Assembly (NCBI RefSeq): GCF_016808095.1 | Contig: NC_068972.1 | Span: 37,913,029 to 37,977,028, forward strand | Length of the DNA: 64,000 nt | Reading direction: 5' to 3' | DNA from: Vigna angularis | Lineage: Eukaryota; Streptophyta; Magnoliopsida; Fabales; Fabaceae | Shown: positions 1-10,729 of the stretch, piece after piece | Layout of the letters: each line of letters starts with the position of its first letter | Numbering within the stretch: position 1 is the first letter of the stretch | Notes under the pieces: generated by a model | Seen by the model: only the letters and a program-made list of their open reading frames with translations | Databases searched by the model: none | What the model was told of the DNA's origin: nothing | Translations under genes and position numbers: made by a program

Positions 1-1099
1 AATTTTATAAATTGAATAAAAAAATACATTAATCAATTTTTCAATTTTTAGTTTCAAATATTATTAAATAAAAAATTATTAATCAATTACTCATTATTTT
101 TTTCTATTTATATCTACAATTTGAAACTAAATTTTTCAAATTAAATGTTGATAAAATTAAATGATGATGTCAATATATCTACGCAATGGTTATATTTAAG
201 AAATCATTACTTATTTTTAAAGGTTTACACTATTTGATAATACAATTACCTCAATGTTTTTTGAAACATTAGTAGTATTTTTAGAAGTAATATTTATATT
301 TGAATTGGAAATCTAATTTAATATTCATGTCTTTATCTCTATTCAAAATTTCCATTGAAAAGTTCATAATTTTTTCCTGTTGTCAAATGTTTAAATAAAT
401 TATTATTTACAATATTCTTTATTTAGTTTATTAATCATATAATTATTTAATTATTTAATTATTTAATTATATTATTATTATTATTGAGAGAATTACGTTA
501 TGTTTATGTTTTCTTCAATTATAAAATTATATTATTATTATTATTATTAACATTAGAGAGTGATTTTTTTTTCGAAATTTTCATTGTTACATGTTTCTTC
601 CATAATTACAAATGAGTTACACTCTACATATTCTAACAAATTTTACATTTTATTTTAATATTTATTGAAATAAGAAATGTTCAGAAGAGTCATAGAGGTG
701 AGAAGAAACCTCTTAAGCTTGATACTTTTAATAGTTGAAATTAATATTTGATTAAATTATGAGTGGTCATAATCATTTGTACCGTATAATCGAGTAGTCA
801 TGAGTATTTTTATCTGAACGCTCAGTTAATGTTTTCAAAGAAACGAAAATTTTCTCAATCTCAAAGGTACATTGTCACATTTGACCGCTTGACAAACGTT
901 TTCACAGTCGACCGTTCAACTAATAATTGTCCTCAAGAGTCATGAAGGTGAGAAACCTCTTGAGTTTCCATAACATGCTATACTTTCAAAAAGTTTGAAC
1001 GTGTTTGCTTAAATTATTGTTTGTAATGAATCAATTTATATGTGTATGGTATGATATATGAGTCGCACCACCTAGAATAAACAAGTCACATATTAACGA
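1..1099. other. AT-rich intergenic DNA
   Basis: I see no gene here. The stretch is very AT-rich with short ATT/TTA runs near 440-550. A loosely duplicated phrase (AGGTGAGAA...ACCTCTT) occurs near 700-720 and again near 945-960, which hints at repeat-derived sequence, but no element ends can be seen. Confidence 0.6.
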
Positions 1100-1775
1100 G
1101 TTATTATATGATTATTTCCGAACGATCGTCAATCTACTAGACAGAGTGATCGTCGTATCATATTCTCGTCATTGTTGCTCCCAACATCAATCGTCCAATG
1201 ATCGTCTTTTAGCGATCGTCTGTTGCTTAAACCAAACGGTCAACATTAGCTCACAGGGTCACGTCAACCCAGTCAAAGATAAAAGTCAACAAACATTCGG
1301 TTAGCTTTAGTCAAACTGGATCAATTAATCCAAATAAATTAAAGAATAAGTGGTTAGAAATATCTGGCCATGATATCGCAAATCACGGAACTAACTAACC
1401 CAATATCAAGCATGACCAAGCAGTTGTGTTTTACAAGCAGTTGAGTTCTCCAACCAACCGAATTTTTAGGTAAACAGTTTATCTTACTGTTAGGTTAAAT
1501 ATGAAAAATCAGAAGGAAAAATTTACGATTTTCTGAAGATAAGGAGAGAAAGAGGAAAAATATTATTTCTTCCATTATTGAACTAAAAAAAGTTCTATCA
1601 TTCCCTTTTTCTGACTTGAGCGTCGGAGTGCCTTGGCAGGTACCCACTCTATTCTCTCTGAAGAGTCTTGTGTAGAAAAAAGACGTAAAGATAACTACAT
1701 CGCTCTGAAGAGTCTTGTGCGTCGGAGAGAACGTCATTCATTATATTCGCATCTCGCCTCACTAAAACAATATGT
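1100..1775 (+). repeat. LTR-retrotransposon-like fragment
   Basis: The first part has several GATCGTC/CGATCGTC motifs (1120-1225). The last part (about 1610-1775) reads CTGACTTGAGCGTCGGAGTG followed by CAGGTACC. I recognise this phrase as typical of the R/U5 part of plant Ty3/gypsy LTRs. A short internal repeat CTCTGAAGAGTCTTGTG occurs at about 1657 and 1703. No second LTR, primer binding site or target duplication was found, so this is a fragment of uncertain family. Confidence 0.4.
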
Positions 1776-2714
1776 GTTTTATTAATAGTTTTATTTGAGT
1801 GTGAAAATGTTGTGAGAAATAAATAATAGTTAAATAGTTCATAAAATGAAAATATATCATAATCAATAGTAACCGATAATAACAAATATAAATAATATAT
1901 ATATATATATAATAATAAATAATAAAATGATTCATAATAAATTATAATGAATAATAATTAATAATAAATATAAATGATAATAAATAATATGGTTAAATAT
2001 GGCTGAATTCTGATATGAAATTGGTTCTCAAATTTTGAAAACATGAGAAGATATATTCACGTTAATATAATTGAGTTAAAAAAATAAATAAATTTAATTT
2101 TTAATTTTAGAGATCAGACAAAGTTTTAAAGACAAGTTTACATCAAAGTTAAAAACTAAAAATATATTTAATTTTAAATAATAAATTATATAAAATAATT
2201 TATAATAAATAATAATAAATATAAAAATATAAATATAAATAATAATTAATCAAAATAAATATGAATAATAATAAAAAATAAACAATAAAATAAATATAAT
2301 TAATGCCAATAAAATGATTAGTCATAAATAGTAATAAATTATAATAAATATAAATAATAATGAATAATAAAAATATAAAATAAAAATAAATAAATAATAA
2401 AGAATATAAAAATAATAAATAATGTCCTGTAGATTTAATGTTCGTTAAATAAATGATACAAGATAAGATGGTATAAGTTAAAATCACGAGACAAGGGCTT
2501 CATTCAAAGAATCACCACTAATCAAATTATATAAGTTCAATTAATCTCAATAATCAGATGATATAAGTTGATGATATTATGAAACAAAACAATGTTAAAG
2601 TTCTTATTTATATTGATAAGACAATATAGTAGAATGAATTTATAATACCTTCGTTATACTAAAATGAATCTATTGACCTACTCTTTACACTTTTCTACAA
2701 AATTTATTTATACT
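1776..2714. repeat. AT-rich low-complexity tract (ATAATAAATA-type)
   Basis: Between about 1880 and 2430 the sequence is almost entirely A and T in irregular AATAATAAATAT units, with a short (AT)n run near 1891-1911. The open frames here are made of Tyr/Ile/Leu/Phe codons and are compositional artefacts. The rest, to 2714, is ordinary AT-rich DNA without a gene. Confidence 0.75.
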
Positions 2715-3891
2715 TACTAGTACAAAAACAGTGTATAACATTACGCGTTTAACGTTCAACCGTTGAATAACTAACAACGTTAAAAATGATCGGTGATATT
2801 TTTGTAAATAAATGCAATTGTAGAATATCGAAACCCAATTCAATTCGACGTTCTTGATGGTAATTATTTAAATCAGTGCGTCATTCTATTTCTTCTTTCT
2901 TTTAAACCATCAATAGTACGTCAAATCTTATAGGGATTCGACGTAATATTTGTCCGTCAGAAGCCAAAGAGTCACCATTTTTAATTCTTTTTTCTTTTAA
3001 ACAACAAATAATACGTTCAATTCTGTAAGGGTTTCGACGTATTATTTGTTAGCCAGAAGCCAAAAAATACCTTCTTTTTAATTTTTTTTTCTTTTTTCTT
3101 TTAAACCACATATAATACGTCGAATTTTGTAGGAGCTTCGACGTATTATTTGTCAGCCAAAAGTTTCTCCTTTTTAATTTGAACGGAAGATTGAAAATTC
3201 ATTCACTTTATCTTAGCGCGCAAGACCCTATTCTTTTCTCAAACTTTTCTCGAACGAAGTTTGACGACCATCACATGTCATCTTTCTTTCATTTGATACA
3301 AATGCATGTTAATTAATTACTTTATGTATAATTTTTGTTTGTTTTGACCGATTATTTTCGTGTTCTTGTCCTTCATAGGCGCATTCTGCTTTCTCTCCCA
3401 CTAGTGGAAACACTTTATTTCGACGAACCCACCTTTTGAAGGTTAGTTTTCGCTTTCGTTTTGAAGAACTTATTTGTTGAACTTGTTTGTTGTTGTTTTT
3501 TTGTTGAACTTGTTTGTTATTATTTTTTGTTGAACTTGTTTGCTGTTGTTATTTGGTTGAACTTTTTGTTGTTGTTGTTTGATTGAACTTGTTTGTTGTT
3601 GATATTATATTACACGTTCATAGTTCATGCTTTATAAAATACCAAAAACTAAAATTTTTTGTTTTTCTGCTTTTCGGGTCTCAAAGAGTTGTAAAAAAGT
3701 ATTACACTTAATTAAAAAAAAAACAAAAACATTGTTTTATGTCGAATATTAACAAAATTCGATGTCAATTTGGTTAACATTGAATTTTTTAAATTTGACG
3801 TCAATTTAATGTCTACCGATATGACGTCAACCTCGAATTTGATGTGAAAGGCCAAAAAATAACGACGTTATACAATATTTTTGTACTAGTG
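2715..3891. mobile_element. CACTA-type DNA transposon, non-autonomous
   Basis: The left end reads TACTAGTACAAAAACA (first base C to T) and the right end is TTTTTGTACTAGTG, the inverted CACTAGTACAAAAA terminus typical of CACTA transposons. A second copy with intact CACTAG ends lies at 55478-56470 and shares the subterminal sequence (TAAATGCAAT) and a TTGTTG-rich stretch. Between about 2880 and 3175 there are three imperfect repeats of roughly 95-100 bp, each with a TCGACGTATTATTTGT-like core, as expected of CACTA subterminal repeats. No transposase is encoded. The 3-bp flanks (ACT and ACA) do not match perfectly. Confidence 0.7.
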
Positions 3892-4458
3892 ACAGTCTAC
3901 TCTTCACTTTTTTTGTGCTTCATCTTTTCTACCATATTAGTTCTTTTTAATTATTTTTTCTTTTAAAACACTAATAGGATGTCGAATTCGATTGAGAATC
4001 GATGTAATATTTGTCACTCAGAAGTCAAGTTACTTCCTTTTTAATTTTTTTATCCTTTTTTACTTTTAAACCACAATTATATATCGAAGTTCTGATCAAT
4101 ATGACATTTTATGGGTTGATTTAAAAGAAAAATAAAAAAAAATAACAATTGACTGTCGTCCAATATTTGTTACAGTCAACATCATATGTGGATGGTAGTA
4201 AACAGTCGGAAGCAAATCACTATTTAGTATTTATTTATTTTGAATTGAACGTATGTTGTTTCCTAAGCTGACGTTGTCATTACTAAGGTCATTGTTTTAC
4301 GTCGAGCTGGTGCTTGTTAGGACGTTAATTTATTTTAGATGGGAGTTATGTTCAAAAATACAACGTGGATCGATTGAATTTATTTATAACAATGTCACCT
4401 GTCATTGTTAACATTGACTCATCTATTATGGAACGTAATACGGATTTTTGTACTAGTA
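3892..4458. mobile_element. second CACTA-like remnant (right end)
   Basis: The segment ends in ATTTTTGTACTAGTA, a mutated copy of the same CACTA terminus. Inside it are two further copies of the subterminal repeat found in the neighbouring element (near 3955-4040 and 4065-4110). No separate left terminus is visible, so this may be the right part of an older element into which the 2715-3891 copy inserted, or a truncated neighbour. Confidence 0.5.
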
Positions 4459-4664
4459 AATTCAGAGGTGAGAAGATTTTGCCATCCTTAATGTCAAGAA
4501 GGATTGTTTTTTAGGAAATACGTAGATAGTACTTTTACAAGATGCAATTAGAAGGGACATATTCAATAGAAGCTTTATTACTGAATAATGTCATAGGAAA
4601 GTATTTTGCATTAACCACATGATGAGAACTAGCTTCTGCCATAAGAACCAAACTAATGGTATGA

Positions 4665-6059
4665 CTATTGAGTGATGTGAGAAATGAAAGATTCCATTTC
4701 CATGCGAGAAATTCCACCTTCATTCGTGGACCTATGAATGTCATTTTTAAGCCTCACTGCTCTCTCTCGCATCTCCTCACCTTCCTTTGTTTGCATCAAC
4801 CTTCTCACACAATTCTCAACATGTGATGCAGTCACCAACTCATTCCTCCTCTGAGACCAATCCCTCACAACCAAACCAGCCTTCAGAACTTCTGTGACCA
4901 AAGCTGCATTTTTTGGTTGGTCAGAGTGGATGGGCCACGCTGCTATTGGCACCCCCATGGATAAGCTCTCCAAGCAGGAGTTCCATCCACAATGACTCAA
5001 AAAACCCCCCATTGAAGGGTGGCTCAGAATTTCTGATTGGGGTGCCCAATCCCTCACAACCAGCCCCATGCCTTTTACTCTCTCCTCAAACCCATTTGGA
5101 AGCTCATGCTCTTTTGCTTCACTTCCATCAAAGATGTTCCCTTTATCAGCATCTCTCAACACCCAGATGAACTTCTGTTTGCTTTGCTCCAACCCAGTTG
5201 CAATGTGATGGTTTTGTTCCTCCGTGAAAGTTGTTGTGGTACCGAAACACACATATATCACTGAATTTGGCTCTTGCTTATCAAGCCACTCCATGCATGG
5301 GTGCCTAAATTCTGTCGAATCATTCTTCTCAATGGCTAAAAGGTTGAGTGGCCCCAATGCCCAAACCTTCTTGCCGGCATTGAGACGCTGCATAAAGTCA
5401 ACGTAAGGACCTTCAATTGCCCTGCTCGTGTTGTAAATATCACCATTGGAGTTGAGAAATTCATTATAATCATGTGTAGAAAGAAGATCCGTGAAATGGG
5501 CTGGGAGGCATCCTTCGTCAGAAGGAACTTCTGGGAAATGAATATCTTCAACCGGGGGTCTTCCTTGTCCCTCCCAAAAATAAACAGAGGCAACAAAGGC
5601 AGGGAAGATGTGAAAAATGTATTTTTCAACATTTGGCAAGTTTATGGCATCTTGTGCCACTGATGCCATGAGGGCATCATGGATGATTATGACCTTTTTG
5701 GCTTGAGATGAAAGGGATTGAAGAAGTTTTCCCACAGGCTCCCGAAGTTGTGTGGCGGCCACAAAGGAAGGAATGAGATGAGATGGAAAATCACTTTCTG
5801 GATTGTTAGGAATGGGAGGAGGAGAAACAAAGGGTGGAACTTCAAAGGCATGGAAATGGATGTCTGAAATAGAGTTTTGGTGTCGAAGTGTTACCTGGCG
5901 AATGTGTGTGATGGTGCTAACATAATGAACAGGTATGTTGTGTGCCACGATTTGGCGTGAGAGGCGCAGAAGCTGGTTGAGGTGACTCTGTGCAGGAGAA
6001 GGTATCACAAGCACCACCACTTTGCTTTCATGAGGAATGTTTTCTTCATTCAAAGCCAT
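4665..6059 (-). CDS. UGT-1: zeatin O-glycosyltransferase-like UDP-glycosyltransferase
   Basis: Predicted soluble cytosolic family-1 glycosyltransferase, 464 aa, intronless, the usual length for bean zeatin O-glucosyl/xylosyltransferases. These enzymes transfer a sugar from a UDP-sugar to the side-chain hydroxyl of zeatin-type cytokinins, giving storage forms. The N-terminal acceptor half has the catalytic His at residue 26 (AQSHLNQ) and its Asp partner at 128 (IIIHDALM). The C-terminal donor half has the 44-residue PSPG box at about 338-381, from WAPQ through HCGWNS to HSDQ; the final Gln favours UDP-glucose. The ATG aligns with the MALN start of UGT-2. Oddities: Ser25 replaces the Gly before the catalytic His, and the PSPG box begins WAPQSE instead of WAPQLE. 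Its 3' flank is homologous to that of UGT-2, its closest relative here. There is no signal peptide. Substrate and sugar are inferred from family resemblance only. Confidence 0.93.
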   Translation of the reverse strand: MALNEENIPHESKVVVLVIPSPAQSHLNQLLRLSRQIVAHNIPVHYVSTITHIRQVTLRHQNSISDIHFHAFEVPPFVSPPPIPNNPESDFPSHLIPSFVAATQLREPVGKLLQSLSSQAKKVIIIHDALMASVAQDAINLPNVEKYIFHIFPAFVASVYFWEGQGRPPVEDIHFPEVPSDEGCLPAHFTDLLSTHDYNEFLNSNGDIYNTSRAIEGPYVDFMQRLNAGKKVWALGPLNLLAIEKNDSTEFRHPCMEWLDKQEPNSVIYVCFGTTTTFTEEQNHHIATGLEQSKQKFIWVLRDADKGNIFDGSEAKEHELPNGFEERVKGMGLVVRDWAPQSEILSHPSMGGFLSHCGWNSCLESLSMGVPIAAWPIHSDQPKNAALVTEVLKAGLVVRDWSQRRNELVTASHVENCVRRLMQTKEGEEMRERAVRLKNDIHRSTNEGGISRMEMESFISHITQ

Positions 6060-6131
6060 TGGAAAATTTTGGTAGCAAGATGCTATGTTAGCTTATTCTT
6101 AGGTTGTAGTAAATTGGAACATATGGGTATG

Positions 6132-6139
6132 TTTTTATA
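6132..6139 (-). promoter_or_regulatory. probable TATA box of UGT-1
   Basis: On the minus strand this reads TATAAAAA, about 75 bp upstream of the UGT-1 ATG, a normal distance for a plant core promoter with a short leader. The leader between them contains AGCATCTTGCTACC, which resembles the leader of UGT-2. Confidence 0.55.
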
Positions 6140-7465
6140 CTACTCAACATTCATAAAGGAAAATGTTTTATTTATAAATAAAATTAGAAGAAGATATTGG
6201 TAGAAGATTTCGAGACGCTAAAATAAATAAGAATATAAAAAAGTAAAATATAAGTGTAAAAAAATATTAAGATTGAGAGTGAGTTTTTATTCGTTCAAAT
6301 AAATAAGAACATAAGAAAATATGCATATAAAAATATCCATATAAGAATGAGTCATAGAGGTGTGAATTGTTAAGTTAATTAATTGATAATATCTTTGATT
6401 TTGGAAAATTATGAATTATGTTTTAATAATATATTAAATAAGCATTTGTCAAAGTAAATCATAGAATTAATTCATTAATAAATTAATTAATTAATTCGAA
6501 ACGTTTAAAACAGTTAGGAATTAATTAATTGATTGGAAACCAATTGATATACACTTCATTAATAAATTAATAAATAAGCAATTGATATCATTAAATAAAC
6601 TACATAAAATTGAAGTAATGAAAATATTGAGAAATTATTCATGGTGCTGTAAAAAATTGAAACGATCTGTAGTCCTAAAAACCATAACTAAACACCAAGA
6701 TAGAAAAAAAAAAATAAAAGATTGAAGTATGGACCCAACATTGAAACCATTTACTGTCTTTAAGCCCAACAGATAATTCGAATAAAAAAATAGGATAATT
6801 TCCAAGTAAGAACAAAAAAAATATGATTGATAAGTAATAAATAATTGATAGAATTAATTACTGTTGGCAACATGAAATAAGGTTAACATGGTGTATCAAT
6901 AAGCAACTTGTGAACAAAGTATATTCAACAATTAGTATTAAATTACTAATAAATTTTTATAAATATTATAAATATTTACTGTAAACATTTCAACATGAAA
7001 GAAAAATATAAATTCATATTAACTAATATTAATTAAAAAACAACATCAAAAAACAATATAAACAATAAATGATTAGAGACAATATATTAAATAAGCAGTG
7101 TCAAATTAATTGCTACAATTAATTGATTGAAAACGTTTAAATAATTTTAATTTTTCCATATTAATTGACTGAAAACGTTTACAAAAATTTATGTTTTACA
7201 TATACAATTCATTACTATTGGCAACATCAAATAAGGTATACGGTAAACAAATATATTACGTCATAAAAAAAATGAATACAATAAAAAATGTATACTAAAA
7301 AGTGAACTAAAGAAATGAATAATGAAATGGATTGAAAAATTCAAATGTAGCTGCCATGAATTTAGTATTCATAACACAAAGGACCGTCAACACATTTACA
7401 TGGGAGCAAACAAAAACGACCTCAAATAAATATCCAAATAAACAACACTGAATAATTGTTAAACA
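6140..7465. other. AT-rich intergenic DNA upstream of UGT-1
   Basis: No gene is visible. The stretch holds many TTAATTAATT-type palindromes (for example 6470-6560). Phrases such as AATTGATTGAAAACGTTTA are repeated near 7120-7180. No element ends were found. Confidence 0.6.
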
Positions 7466-7474
7466 ATAAATTAA

Positions 7475-8425
7475 GGTTTAATCATTTCGGACATCCCTAT
7501 TTCTGTAGGATCATCTCAAATAAGTCTTTTAGGTTTCTTATTATGAAAAATGGAATCAATTTAGACCTCGCCGTTAGTTCCGTATTAGGATGTGACACGT
7601 GTCAGTTCGTGATTTTTAAAAATTTTTGAATTATTTTTTTATTATTATTATTTTCATTTTTTATTTACTTTTCTTTTTTAAAATAAAATAAAAAATGTCA
7701 CATGTCAAATTGATATTGTGCCACGTGGTAATGACAGATGACACTAATAGTGTCACGTATCATTATCAAGTCACATGTCATTGCATTAGTCTCAAATTTG
7801 GTCCTGTATTTTTATTATCTCTCAATTAGATCCTGTATTTTTATTCTGTCTCAATTTAGTCTTAATTTTAATTAAAATATTTAAATAACATAATTAACAT
7901 TTATATGATTAAGTAATATAAATATAATTAAACTTAATTTTGTTAAAAATATTTAATAAAAATATCTATTTTAATAAAAATATTTGTTAATATTTATATA
8001 TAATTTAAATTTTATTTGAATTTGAGACACAATAAAAATACAGGGATCAAATTGAGACACAATAAAAATACATAGACCAAATTGAGACTAATGCAATGAC
8101 ACGTGGCTTGATAATGTCACCTGGCATTGTCATTGCCATGTCACACTATCATTGCCACGTGACACAATATCAGTTTAATACGTGACATTTTTTAAAAAAA
8201 TTAAAAATAAATAAAAATGAAAATAATAATAATAAAACAATAATTAAAAAATTCAAAAAAATCATGAACTGACACGTGTCACCTCCTTTAACGGTGCTAG
8301 TACGAAACTAACAGCAAGGTCTAAATTGATTTAATTTTTCACAATAAGGGACCTAATTGAATTTACAATACAAGGACCTATTTAAGACGATCCTACATAA
8401 ATAAGATGTCCGAAATGATTAAACC
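7475..8425. mobile_element. Mutator-like foldback element with 9-bp target duplication
   Basis: The ends are a long inverted repeat: GGTTTAATCATTTCGGACAT on the left and its complement on the right. The homology continues inward for several hundred bases, including the ACACGTGTCA and AATGACACGTGG segments, so most of the element can fold on itself. A perfect 9-bp duplication ATAAATTAA lies immediately outside both ends (7466-7474 and 8426-8434). A 9-bp duplication with long terminal inverted repeats is the signature of Mutator-like elements. It has no transposase and so is non-autonomous. Confidence 0.88.
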
Positions 8426-8434
8426 ATAAATTAA

Positions 8435-9540
8435 TTAAAAATTGCAATAACCAAACAAAATATACAATATACATAATATATAATTATAACGGACATAAGT
8501 CTTGAGTAAAATTGGGTCTTTCAAAATCAATATAACAAAAAGAAGAAGAAGAATCTACTCATTGATAAATACACGTATATCCATCTTTCTTCCAAAGTTC
8601 TATAATAGGTCCCCTTCGCAAGGAATCCGATACTAAATAAAATTGTTTTTAGTATGTTTCGATTCAAAGTTTTTCTAATAACAAATCACCCTACATGGTT
8701 TGTTTTAGAGTATAAAATTTTATTTTAATTTTGATTTTAAAAGACGTGTTTGGAAGAAAGAAGGAGTCTTATACTTTTACTCCTAAGTGATGAAAGACTA
8801 TTTGACATAATAGCTAGATAATCTTTTTCAATTTTGGTGGACTTCTTTGATAAAGTTCTTGCCAACAATTTACATTTGACAACATGAGATATATTACTTC
8901 CTATAATTTCCAAATATAGGATAATATGATTTTTAATACTTTTTTAGCAGCTTGATCTTGAGTAGATAAGGTAATGTGTCTTTATGAGATTGGTAGCTAA
9001 GGAATAAGAGATATGGGATGTTACATTCTTGTTTTGTTATTTTGACTTATTATTGTATGTGTGTATAATTTGGGTTAAATTGTGATTACTATTGTTTTGA
9101 TTATTGTCTTTTGAAGTTTAAAAAAGTTTTGATTGAAATATGTTGAGATTTTTCAGAAAGAAAGTGATAATTTATTTGGGATTTAGGGTTTCAAAGGGTG
9201 TTTTTGAAAAAGATGATATTTTTTATAAAATAATATGTTTTTAAGATTTTTTTTTTAGTTTTATGAGTGTAACTGTGTGTGAGTATTTTGGATTAAGAAA
9301 GTTTTGAAGGTGTTTTAATTTTTGTGTTGGTAGACTCTAGTTAAGAGTTATAAATATGATGGTGGTTTGGGCTCTTTTTAGAGTAGGTGTTTCTCGAGTT
9401 GATGTCTTGAGAGGATCTCTCTTAGTTGTTGTTAATTCGATGGAGGAGAGAGTTTTTAGAGTGTCGAAGCTAAATGATGAATGTTTATGAGCATAAAACT
9501 TTATGAATGATGTGGGGTGTGTGCATGATGTGTTATAATT
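8435..9540. other. intergenic DNA, no gene seen
   Basis: AT-rich sequence without a credible reading frame. From about 8990 the plus strand becomes T/G-rich, but no coding signal or element terminus could be recognised. Confidence 0.6.
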
Positions 9541-10440
9541 ATAGACTTTTTCTCAATCCAGGAGGGGGTGAATTGATTTGAAAACATTTTTTTAAAAATT
9601 TCTAGGTGTTTGTTGTAGTTTTCAAAAGATCTTTAACCACCAAAGCAATGAAAAAAAACAAAGCAAAAGAACACAATAAGATATCTACTGGTTTAACTCT
9701 AAACAAGTCTACATTCAGTCATCCTCCAACAACTTGAGTTGGAGGGAATTTATTAATCTTTGAAAGTTAAGAATATAAGATTGACTCAATGTGTTCTCAC
9801 CACACTCAAATACAAAAAAATACCAACCTAAAAAAGAGGCTACACATACACTCTTTTAGGAGTCTTGCCTATAGTTAAGACTAAACTAATACAAAGAATA
9901 CACAATGAAAAGCAGAATATGGTGCACCACAAGTGCAGATTTTACAAAGAAAAGCAATGAAGAACTCTTGGTTGATCTTTCTTACACCCTTGGATGCTTA
10001 GAAACCTTGAACTCCTTTAAACAATGGTTGATCCTTCCAAGATTTCTCCAAGACAATTCAAAAACTTGTTCTTGTTTCAGTTTGATAAAAATTCAGAATG
10101 TTTTTCATGCCTCAAAAGGAATTATAACACATATATATAGCCAAGCCACAAAACTAGTATATTTAATCAATTATGTTATTTTCATAATCGATTAAGCTTT
10201 ACACACTATTTTAATCGATTAGGTCATTTTCTTAATCGATTAAAAAAGAAAACAAATGTTTTGTGTGCTTCAGACCTATTTTAATCGATTATGTTATTAT
10301 CTTAATCGATTTAAATTTTGTTCACAACTTTAATCGATTAAAGAATATGCTTAATCGATTAAAGCAGTAACATAAACCCAAACATGTGCAGTTTTGATCC
10401 TAAGTTCATTTAAGAAAAAACATTAATAATTTCACCATAG
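9541..10440. repeat. degraded LTR-type fragment with TTAATCGATTA clusters
   Basis: It begins with CAGGAGGGGGTGAATTG, the same phrase (GGGGGGTGAATTGG) that opens the inserted element near 20391, so the two belong to one repeat family in the same orientation. From about 10160 to 10370 the motif TTAATCGATTA or a near copy occurs many times at irregular spacing; similar motifs recur at 20519-20550 and 23130-23470 inside the related element. The right limit is unclear. A 96-codon open frame starting at 9905 lies in this repeat and is not considered a gene. Confidence 0.55.
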
Positions 10441-10499
10441 AAAACACTAAAAACACACACTTTACTTCTTTTTCTTTTCTCTACTTTCTTCTTTCTTAG

Positions 10500-10720
10500 T
10501 TTCTTCTTCAGATAGAGACGAGGCTACCACCATCCCAGTTGCCTGCATCGTCGAGATACTTCCCATTGAGACGCTTCTTCTTTTTGCATTTCAAACGCGT
10601 CTTCTTCCTGCATTTCAAAGCCAAACAACGTAACTTTCCTCAAACTCAAACGCTTCTTCTTGCATTTCAAAGCCAAACAATGTGACTTTCCTTCACAACC
10701 CCAAAGCCTGCTACAAGTAA
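10500..10720. other. short internally duplicated segment
   Basis: The phrase GCATTTCAAAGCCAAACAA occurs twice (near 10610 and 10663), each time preceded by CGCTTCTTCTT- or CGTCTTCTTCC-like sequence. No reading frame of note. It may be the remains of a gene leader or of a repeat; I cannot identify it. Confidence 0.35.
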
Positions 10721-10729
10721 TAATAAAAA

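Noticed and set aside
2200..2487. 95-aa Tyr/Ile/Leu/Phe-rich frame on the minus strand, looking like a membrane protein
   Set aside because: It lies in ATAATAAATA low-complexity DNA and has no promoter, homologous copy or domain.
10160..10370. CRISPR-like array from regularly recurring TTAATCGATTA
   Set aside because: Motif spacing is irregular, units are only 11 bp, and this is plant nuclear DNA.
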